Assembly: GCA_910586045.1 (NCBI GenBank)
Contig: CAJUIH010000032.1
Span: 1 to 5,576 of the forward strand
Direction of reading: 5' to 3'
Length of the DNA: 5,576 nucleotides
Source of the DNA: an uncultured Eubacterium sp.
Lineage (GTDB): Bacteria > Bacillota > Clostridia > Lachnospirales > Lachnospiraceae
Shown here: one piece after another, positions 1-3,615 of the stretch
Layout: every line of letters begins with the position of its first letter
Numbering within the stretch: position 1 is the stretch's first letter
Program-made: the position numbers and the translations under genes
The notes under the pieces: generated by a model
What the model saw: the letters and a program-made list of their open reading frames with translations, nothing else
Told to the model about the DNA's origin: nothing
The model's database searches: none

Positions 1-1100
1 TTTGTGGCCGCCACAAGCATAAAATCCGCCGGATAGCTGCAGCTACACTGCACCCGCGCGATATGGATCTGTTTTTCTTCCATCGGCTGGCGCAGCAGCT
101 CCAGCGTAGATTTTTGAAACTCCGCCAATTCATCCAAAAACAGCACGCCCTTATGCGCGAGCGAAATCTCTCCCGGTTTCGGCGCCATCCCCCCTCCTGT
201 CAGGCCCTGGGGCGTAATCGTATGGTGCGGGCTGCGAAACGGGCGGCGGTATACGGCCTGTTCATCCTGCATAAGCATCCCGCTTACGCTGTAGATCTTG
301 GCAAGCTCTAACCGCTCTTTTGCGCTAAGCGGCGGCAAAATGGTCGGAATACACCTGGCGATCATCGTCTTGCCGGCACCGGGCGGGCCAATCATCAAAA
401 GATTATGCATGCCTGCCGCCGCCACTTCACTGGCACGCCGCACAAAATGCTGGCCGTTGATCTGCGAAAAATCCGTAGCCCGCTCCGTTTCGTTCCATGT
501 GCCGCCCCGTGTATCCCGCTCGTCCGTCTGCGGGCATTTTTCCTGCTCCGACGCCTGTGCGAATGATTCCGGTACGCTGCCAAACGGGGCGGTTCCATTT
601 AAAACGGCGACAGCCTGTTCCATATTTTTTACCGGAGCAATCGCAATATCTTTGATCATACCGGCTTCTACACGGTTTTCATAAGGCACCATACAGTGCG
701 TAAAGCCGTGCGCCCCGGCGTCCGCTACCATCGGCAGAATCCCCTGCACGGGCTGGATCCTGCCGTCTAAGCCGATTTCTCCGACAATCAGCGTACAGGA
801 AAGAAAATCATTATGGACAATGCCCAGTGCCGAAAGGATCGCTACGGCGACCGGCAGATCAAAACCGGATCCTGTTTTTTTAATATTTGCCGGAGAAAGG
901 TTGACTGTAATCCGTTTGGCCGGCAGCATATAGCCGATATTGCGCAACGCGGTACGGACCCGCTCTCTGGCTTCTTTTACTTCTGAGGCAAGGAAACCGA
1001 CCATTTCAAACATCGGCATCCCATTGCTTACATCCGCTTCTACCCGTACCGGAATGCTGCTGATTCCGCGGATAATCGCTGTTGCTACATTACTATACAA
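1..1100 (-). CDS. yifB: YifB/ComM-family AAA+ ATPase (Mg chelatase-like), N-terminal part, cut by window edge
   Basis: 366 codons are visible and the C-terminal end lies beyond base 1. The product is a member of the YifB/ComM family. ComM of Vibrio is a hexameric helicase that promotes branch migration during natural transformation; the role in Bacillota is less clear. Residues 1 to about 165 form the Lon-protease-like N-terminal domain, with the conserved SNGMPMFEMVG and KKTGSGFDLPVAVAIL stretches. A poorly conserved linker covers about 168-208. The ATPase follows: DFSQINGQ, Walker A GPPGAGKTMIA (Lys244), the family signature RRPFRSPHHTI, and Walker B GVLFLDELAEF (Asp323/Glu324). The frame ends in MLVAAT, where the family continues with the Asn-Pro-Cys-Pro-Cys-Gly segment. 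The TTG start at 1098-1100 is chosen because the family begins with a Tyr/Phe-Ser-x-Val sequence, and AGGAGG lies 6 nt upstream. No in-frame ATG precedes it. Family assignment is certain; the biological role is not. Confidence 0.95.
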   Translation of the reverse strand, partial: MYSNVATAIIRGISSIPVRVEADVSNGMPMFEMVGFLASEVKEARERVRTALRNIGYMLPAKRITVNLSPANIKKTGSGFDLPVAVAILSALGIVHNDFLSCTLIVGEIGLDGRIQPVQGILPMVADAGAHGFTHCMVPYENRVEAGMIKDIAIAPVKNMEQAVAVLNGTAPFGSVPESFAQASEQEKCPQTDERDTRGGTWNETERATDFSQINGQHFVRRASEVAAAGMHNLLMIGPPGAGKTMIARCIPTILPPLSAKERLELAKIYSVSGMLMQDEQAVYRRPFRSPHHTITPQGLTGGGMAPKPGEISLAHKGVLFLDELAEFQKSTLELLRQPMEEKQIHIARVQCSCSYPADFMLVAAT

Positions 1101-1232
1101 ATAATTCCTCCTGATTCTATGGATTTTGCGGGGATTTGGAGATTGGCCGCTGAATAAGCCGGATTTGGGCGTCCGGTTTCGGCTGATGCAGGTACCGGAT
1201 GCGTACCTTGCAGATACAAAAAAGATAAGGTT
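1101..1232 (-). other. Structured 5' leader of yifB
   Basis: If the -10 at 1233-1238 is used, the transcript has a leader of roughly 125 nt. It contains two visible hairpins on the minus strand. One pairs AGGTAC with GTACCT across a 7-nt loop and can be extended by GC pairs around a bulged A. The other pairs CCGGA with TCCGG across 8 nt. I do not recognise a known riboswitch or leader class, and no T-tract makes either hairpin a convincing attenuator. Confidence 0.35.
1107..1112 (-). promoter_or_regulatory. Ribosome binding site that decides the TTG start of yifB
   Basis: A perfect AGGAGG on the minus strand sits 6 nt before the TTG at 1100-1098. It supports this rare start codon over the next in-frame Met, which lies 27 codons further in and would remove a conserved beta strand. 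Confidence 0.85.
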
Positions 1233-1261
1233 ATTTTAACATAGAAGAGTGGAAAATGGAA
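1233..1261 (-). promoter_or_regulatory. Candidate extended -10 promoter of yifB
   Basis: The minus strand reads TG-T-TAAAAT with the -10 hexamer at 1238-1233, an extended -10 form. A weak -35 (TTCCAT, 1261-1256) lies 17 nt upstream. It is the best match in the leader region and lies only 10 bp from the duplicated flank of the neighbouring MITE-like element. Confidence 0.45.
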
Positions 1262-1270
1262 GTATTTTTT

Positions 1271-1280
1271 GAACTTTGCC
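1271..1280 (+). repeat. Left copy of 10-bp target-site duplication
   Basis: GAACTTTGCC lies immediately outside the left inverted repeat and is identical to 1456-1465. Removing one copy and the element reconstructs an uninterrupted site that reads through to CAGAACAAAC. Confidence 0.7.
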
Positions 1281-1295
1281 CACGGTAAACGCATG
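1281..1295 (+). repeat. Left terminal inverted repeat of the MITE-like element
   Basis: CACGGTAAACGCATG is a 15-bp perfect inverted match to 1441-1455. Pairing stops at the next base on the inner side. The inner ten bases also occur at 2223-2232. Confidence 0.75.
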
Positions 1296-1440
1296 TCTAT
1301 ACAAAATGCACAATTTTTTCCTGTTCAAATTTGATTTTTCACAGTTAAAAAGTTGTTATTTTTACTTTTTGAAGCTGAAAAATGCATTAAGGGAATTTTA
1401 ATATTTTGTATACATTGAAAATTTTGTGAAAAATCACAAC

Positions 1441-1455
1441 CATGCGTTTACCGTG
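1441..1455 (-). repeat. Right terminal inverted repeat of the MITE-like element
   Basis: CATGCGTTTACCGTG is the exact reverse complement of the left repeat at 1281-1295. Confidence 0.75.
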
Positions 1456-1465
1456 GAACTTTGCC
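1456..1465 (+). repeat. Right copy of 10-bp target-site duplication
   Basis: GAACTTTGCC lies directly outside the right inverted repeat in the same orientation as 1271-1280. Identity continues two more bases only because the element itself starts with CA. Confidence 0.7.
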
Positions 1466-1523
1466 CAGAACAAACTATTCCCATCATCATTACGCAGCAT
1501 AAACGCCTCGCTTTCTTATGCAT

Positions 1524-1579
1524 TTATAACTAAAAAAGGCATTAACAAAAATATCCGTTAGTGCCTTTTATAGTTGTAA
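1524..1579 (-). terminator. Intrinsic terminator of the toxin-antitoxin operon
   Basis: The two arms, 1524-1546 and 1557-1579, pair over about 20 positions with a few G-U or mismatched pairs, around the 10-base loop 1547-1556. Read on the minus strand, the core is AAAAGGCACTAAC pairing with GTTAATGCCTTTTTT, which ends in a T-run. It begins 10 bases after the toxin stop codon. Confidence 0.8.
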
Positions 1580-1589
1580 ACTTATTCAA

Positions 1590-1871
1590 TTATTTCTTAA
1601 ACAAATCCGCATGCGTTCCAGTATCAACAAGTGTTAATATCAATATATCATCTTCAATAAGATATATTAACAACCAATTAGGCTGTATATGGCATTCTCT
1701 GAATCCATCCCAATTTCCTTTTAATGGATGGTCTTGATATTTTTCCTCTAAGGGTATCCCTTGAAGTAATTTATCTACAATAGAATCCAATAATAAAATA
1801 TCAAGTCCACGCTTTTTAGCAGATTTTAAACCTTTCTTAAATTTCCCGGACAGCACTAATTCATATTTCAT
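1590..1871 (-). CDS. YafQ-type RelE/ParE-superfamily mRNA interferase toxin
   Basis: The 93-residue product matches the YafQ family in length and layout. Such toxins are ribosome-dependent endonucleases that cut mRNA during translation and are neutralised by a RelB/DinJ partner. Conserved positions seen are Tyr45-x-Asp47-His48-Pro-Leu-x-Gly, Arg58-Glu59-x-His61, Trp66-Leu-Leu-Ile-Tyr70 and the C-terminal Thr84-Gly-Thr-His87. By comparison with E. coli YafQ, His48, His61 and His87 correspond to catalytic histidines. Position 65 is Asn where YafQ has Asp67, which is conservative and probably ordinary in Gram-positive relatives. The ATG (1871-1869) overlaps the antitoxin TGA as ATGA, and a GGAGGA lies 9 nt upstream inside the antitoxin gene, which indicates translational coupling. 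The gene is AT-rich compared with yifB and yyaL, in keeping with horizontal acquisition. Confidence 0.92.
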   Translation of the reverse strand: MKYELVLSGKFKKGLKSAKKRGLDILLLDSIVDKLLQGIPLEEKYQDHPLKGNWDGFRECHIQPNWLLIYLIEDDILILTLVDTGTHADLFKK

Positions 1872-2143
1872 AAGTCCATATCCTCCAACGCTTCTGAAAA
1901 ACTACTATATCGTTTTGTATTGGGATCTCTGCTAATTCTCTTTGCTTCCTCCATAGCCTCAATCACTTCTGACTTAATCTCAGGATACTTTACCTCAAAA
2001 GGTATTCCATTCTGCAAAATCACTTGTCTAAGGAACATGTTCACTGCATCGGATAGGTTAAGTCCTAAGCCTTCTAAGAGTTCTACAGCTTGTTTTTTTG
2101 TGTTTTCTTCTATTCTGATCTGTGTTGGTGTAGTAACTGCCAT
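1868..2143 (-). CDS. RelB/DinJ-family antitoxin
   Basis: The 91-residue product has the RelB/DinJ layout. The N-terminal ribbon-helix-helix segment (about residues 5-45) contains PTQIRIEENTKKQAVELLEG and then LNLSDAVNMFLRQVI, followed by the family's NGIPFEVKYP stretch at about 45-54. The acidic C-terminal tail would wrap around the toxin. Known members bind DNA as dimers, repress their own operon and neutralise the downstream toxin. The ATG at 2143-2141 is preceded by AAAGAGGG with 7 nt spacing. The gene comes first in a two-gene operon and overlaps the toxin start by 4 bases. A consensus-like promoter with an internal palindrome lies upstream, fitting autorepression. The pairing with a YafQ-type toxin makes the DinJ-YafQ assignment consistent. 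Confidence 0.92.
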   Translation of the reverse strand: MAVTTPTQIRIEENTKKQAVELLEGLGLNLSDAVNMFLRQVILQNGIPFEVKYPEIKSEVIEAMEEAKRISRDPNTKRYSSFSEALEDMDL

Positions 2144-2169
2144 ATGATAACCCTCTTTCTTTTTTTAAT

Positions 2170-2198
2170 ATTTTACTACAATATGTATACAACATCAA
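2170..2198 (-). promoter_or_regulatory. Promoter and likely operator of the toxin-antitoxin operon
   Basis: On the minus strand TTGATG (2198-2193) and TAAAAT (2175-2170) are separated by exactly 17 nt. The palindrome TGTATACA (2184-2191) lies in the spacer, where a bound ribbon-helix-helix dimer would block RNA polymerase. The promoter match is seen directly; the operator role is inferred from how RelB-type antitoxins work. Confidence 0.7.
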
Positions 2199-2387
2199 CT
2201 TAAATGTTTGATGATCCCAGAATAAACGCATGAACGAAGACTCCCTAATTTCCATCCCATTATTTGGTCAGTTCGTTATTCCCTTATGGTTATGGCAAAA
2301 GAATATCATCATTGCCGATATCCATAAAATACGTTTTATTAGCAGTGTTGTCCTACCAATACCTGGCAATAGCGAGATGTGTCCTTT
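2199..2387. other. Gene-free spacer upstream of the small hydrophobic ORF
   Basis: I see no gene here. The plus-strand frames crossing it show no recognisable family. A convincing plus-strand promoter for the small ORF was not found; the best weak candidate is TTGCCG with TTTATT 17 nt later, around 2312-2340. The ten bases TAAACGCATG at 2223-2232 match the inner part of the MITE terminal repeat. Confidence 0.4.
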
Positions 2388-2489
2388 ATGGAAGTCGTGG
2401 TTTCTTTTATTATTGCTGTCATGGCTGGTGTGGTTGGTCACTACATCAACAAACGGCTAAACAGCAAAGGTTCAGAGGACAGCAAATAA
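2388..2489 (+). CDS. Small hydrophobic ORF (33 aa), candidate type I toxin-like membrane peptide
   Basis: The frame MEVVVSFIIAVMAGVVGH is followed by YINKRLNSKGSEDSK and a TAA stop. It gives one membrane-spanning helix (about residues 2-20) and a short, charged, Lys/Arg-rich then acidic tail. It resembles small hydrophobic peptides that are common, and mostly annotated as hypothetical, in gut Bacillota, some of which are toxins of type I systems; this resemblance is from memory. An in-frame GTG at 2379 would add three residues. ATG 2388 is preferred because the only ribosome-binding-like bases (GCGAG, 2372-2376) are 11 nt from it but only 2 nt from the GTG. That site is weak, so expression may be low or the copy may be decaying. 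A strong hairpin follows 36 bases after the stop. No function is assigned. Confidence 0.5.
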   Translation: MEVVVSFIIAVMAGVVGHYINKRLNSKGSEDSK

Positions 2490-2525
2490 CCTACCGGGTG
2501 CTTTGCCAGTATAAAAGAAAAAAAG

Positions 2526-2561
2526 AATCCCCGGACTGTGCTGCAACACGGTTCGGGGATT
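2526..2561 (-). terminator. Strong hairpin terminator, best on the minus strand, possibly bidirectional
   Basis: Arms 2526-2540 and 2547-2561 pair perfectly over 15 positions when G-U pairs are allowed, with the 6-base loop CTGCAA. On the minus strand the hairpin is followed by CTTTTTTTCTTTT, a classical T-tract, so it can end the EFR1-like transcript coming from 2619. On the plus strand it is followed by the moderately T-rich TTCATTCTTTG, so it may also end the small hydrophobic ORF's message. Confidence 0.85.
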
Positions 2562-2618
2562 TCATTCTTTGTCCTCATGGACTTGCTATCTCTTTTTTGC
2601 CTATGGCAATTTTAGCAT

Positions 2619-2969
2619 TTAAATATAAAGCTCATTGCCCTTTCTTTCCAAACAAGCTTGTCTAATCGCCCGCGCCGCAATGGACACCATAGCCCCGTTT
2701 ACTTTACGGGCAGAATTTGGACATTTTGCTACGCACCGCATACAGGAAATGCACTTCCCGCTGTCTGCCGTTTTCAGGTTTTTTCTGCTGATTGCCTGTG
2801 CCGGACAATTTTCAGCACACAGCCCACAGCCGCTGCAGCGCTTGTCTGCTTTTGGAACAAGACCCACTCCCCCGGGTTTTTTATAGGGACGGTTGCCTGG
2901 GATCTGCAATTCGCAAGTAACGTCCGCATCCTGCATCTTATAAAGAATTTTTTCTCCAAAGTTTTGCAA
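2619..2969 (-). CDS. 2x[4Fe-4S] ferredoxin half of the split EFR1-like protein
   Basis: This part carries two classical cluster-binding motifs, CSGCGLCAENCP and CISCMRCVAKCP, each CxxCxxCxxxCP, so it should bind two [4Fe-4S] clusters. It is preceded by the family's NRPYKKPGGVGLVPKADKRC lead-in. After the second motif come ARKVNGAMVSIAARAIRQAC and a short tail, as in full-length EFR1 proteins. It is in frame with the flavodoxin half, separated by TAA and two codons. If translated alone it could start at TTG 2969-2967, but only a poor ribosome site (CGGGAA) precedes it. The internal ATG at 2936 has GGAG too far upstream. Independent production is therefore doubtful. Transcription from the promoter at 3418-3446 should cover it, and the terminator at 2526-2561 follows. 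Confidence 0.75.
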   Translation of the reverse strand: MQNFGEKILYKMQDADVTCELQIPGNRPYKKPGGVGLVPKADKRCSGCGLCAENCPAQAISRKNLKTADSGKCISCMRCVAKCPNSARKVNGAMVSIAARAIRQACLERKGNELYI

Positions 2970-2975
2970 TTCCCG

Positions 2976-3383
2976 TTAATCCTGCTGGTCAGGCCTGCCG
3001 GCGGCATACTGATGCATGATAGAATGCTCGGCAACTGCCCCAACCGCGGCAGTCACATGGAATCCGCTTTGCTTTGCAAGATCGTTTAATTCGATCAGCG
3101 TATCTTCATAGGCGCGGTTGCCATACACACATACAATGATGCAGCGGGTTCCGTTTCCGTGGATTTTTTTGATTCTTTCGGCTGCAAGGGCTGGTACCCG
3201 CCCGCCGTACGACGGGACAGAAAGAACCGCAACGTCGTCCTGTGCAAATACAAACGCAGAAAAATCATTCAGCGCATTCGTCAAATCAATTTCATCAGCA
3301 GGAAAGTCCCACTGTGAGGTAATGGTTTTCGCAACCTGCCTGGTTCCTCCGGTTGGACTAAAAACGATTTGTATCACTCTCAT
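2976..3383 (-). CDS. Flavodoxin-like half of the split EFR1-like protein (135 aa)
   Basis: This part begins MRVIQIVFSPTGGTRQVAK. Its first beta strand leads into the SPTGGT phosphate loop that holds FMN in flavodoxins (about residues 9-15). A second conserved element, SVPSYGGRVPALAAERIKKI, matches the loop that contacts the isoalloxazine ring in this family, and a YGNRAYEDTLIEL stretch follows. The last residues, EHSIMHQYAAGRPDQQD, correspond to the end of the flavodoxin part in full-length EFR1 proteins. The ATG at 3383 is chosen because GGAGGAGGG lies 6 nt upstream. An ATG 36 bases earlier has no such site, and the residues it would add (GTDDLHGGGCV) do not look like a flavodoxin start. Such proteins are thought to carry electrons between flavin and iron-sulfur centres in the cytoplasm of anaerobes; the partner is unknown. 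Confidence 0.8.
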   Translation of the reverse strand: MRVIQIVFSPTGGTRQVAKTITSQWDFPADEIDLTNALNDFSAFVFAQDDVAVLSVPSYGGRVPALAAERIKKIHGNGTRCIIVCVYGNRAYEDTLIELNDLAKQSGFHVTAAVGAVAEHSIMHQYAAGRPDQQD

Positions 3384-3389
3384 AACGCA

Positions 3390-3398
3390 CCCTCCTCC
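3390..3398 (-). promoter_or_regulatory. Ribosome binding site deciding the start of the EFR1-like gene
   Basis: GGAGGAGGG on the minus strand lies 6 nt before the ATG at 3383. It falls inside the longer open frame that starts at 3419, which argues against that earlier start. Confidence 0.85.
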
Positions 3399-3417
3399 AT
3401 GTAGATCATCTGTTCCC

Positions 3418-3446
3418 ATTATAACAAATCGTATCCATCATGCCAA
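3418..3446 (-). promoter_or_regulatory. Near-consensus promoter of the EFR1-like gene
   Basis: On the minus strand TTGGCA (3446-3441) and a perfect TATAAT (3423-3418) are separated by exactly 17 nt. A start point near 3411 gives a leader of about 28 nt, which contains the ribosome binding site. Confidence 0.85.
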
Positions 3447-3464
3447 TCGTATTTCACACAATTA

Positions 3465-3495
3465 TGACTCGATCTTAAACTGATTTGACTCGATC
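3465..3495. repeat. Two 10-bp direct repeats, 21 bp apart, upstream of the EFR1-like promoter
   Basis: TGACTCGATC occurs at 3465-3474 and again at 3486-3495. The copies are 21 bp apart start to start, two helical turns, so they lie on the same DNA face. The nearer copy is 18 bp from the -35 hexamer. This is the arrangement expected of a tandem regulator site. The regulator is unknown, and the sites could also act on the divergent yyaL gene. Confidence 0.5.
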
Positions 3496-3603
3496 ATTTC
3501 ATCATAAAAAAACAAAAGCCCCAGCCCACCGGCCGCACGTATAAATCTCCTCTCATCCATACAAACTAACAAAAACAAATCAAAATCTTTTATTGAAACA
3601 AAC

Positions 3604-3608
3604 GGAGG
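3604..3608 (+). promoter_or_regulatory. Ribosome binding site of the yyaL gene
   Basis: GGAGG lies 7 nt before the ATG at 3616. No clear promoter was found for this gene: TATAAA at 3540-3545 is a possible -10 but has no -35 partner at the right distance. Confidence 0.8.
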
Positions 3609-3615
3609 CACCCAC

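Larger units (their letters stand above)
1281..1455. mobile_element. MITE-like element, 175 bp, with 15-bp perfect terminal inverted repeats
   Basis: The element begins CACGGTAAACGCATG (1281-1295) and ends with its exact reverse complement (1441-1455). The 10 bases GAACTTTGCC lie directly outside both ends (1271-1280 and 1456-1465), as expected of a target-site duplication. The inside is very AT-rich and has no credible coding frame, so mobility would need a transposase in trans. There is a subterminal palindrome TTGTGAAAAATCACAA at 1424-1439, and the 12-mer TGATTTTTCACA (1332-1343) also recurs inverted at 1425-1436. A 10-bp duplication is within the range reported for some IS4-group elements, but I do not recognise the ends and assign no family. 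Confidence 0.75.
1101..1589. other. Gene-free 489-base stretch between yifB and the toxin gene
   Basis: From right to left this stretch holds the terminator of the toxin-antitoxin operon (1524-1579), about 60 bases in which I see nothing (1466-1523), the MITE-like element with its duplicated flanks (1271-1465), and the promoter and leader of yifB (1101-1261). The open frame at 1085-1294 on the minus strand shares no recognisable family and overlaps the leader in another frame, so it is not called. Confidence 0.7.
2619..3383 (-). pseudogene. EFR1-like flavodoxin/2x[4Fe-4S] ferredoxin gene interrupted by one in-frame TAA
   Basis: Read as one frame from the ATG at 3383, the gene has 253 sense codons plus one internal TAA (2978-2976), close to the usual 250-270 residues of EFR1-type proteins. 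Both sides of the stop stay in the same frame with no base gained or lost, so a single base change (for example from CAA, AAA or GAA) explains it. All recognisable cofactor motifs on both sides are intact, suggesting a recent lesion, a split gene or readthrough. The two parts are described separately. Confidence 0.7.

Noticed and set aside
298..684. Long plus-strand open frame of 128 codons opposite yifB
   Set aside because: It lies wholly antisense to the conserved ATPase domain and matches no family; GC-rich coding sequence commonly leaves the opposite strand open.
2058..2255. Minus-strand 65-codon frame across the antitoxin start and its promoter
   Set aside because: It overlaps the convincing antitoxin gene in another frame, runs through the promoter, and has no recognisable domain.
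2598..2610. Small palindrome TTGCC-TAT-GGCAA downstream of the ferredoxin half
   Set aside because: A 5-bp stem alone is common by chance, and the much stronger hairpin at 2526-2561 already explains termination.
2264..2665. Plus-strand 133-codon frame spanning the small ORF and the terminator
   Set aside because: It reads through a 15-bp terminator hairpin, has no ribosome binding site and no domain. The 33-codon frame inside the same region has a far better membrane-peptide composition.
2774..3043. Minus-strand 89-codon frame bridging the stop in the EFR1-like gene
   Set aside because: It is in a different frame from both halves and carries neither the flavodoxin nor the cysteine motifs, so it does not repair the interruption by frameshift.
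2658..3089. Plus-strand 143-codon frame opposite the EFR1-like gene
   Set aside because: It is antisense to two intact cluster motifs and shows no family resemblance of its own.
3505..3538. A-run followed by GC-rich AGCCCCAGCCCACCGGCCGC, which looks like half of a terminator
   Set aside because: The complementary arm is missing. Only a weak 5-bp hairpin forms, and no gene ends here because both neighbours start from this region. It may be a remnant, but that cannot be shown.
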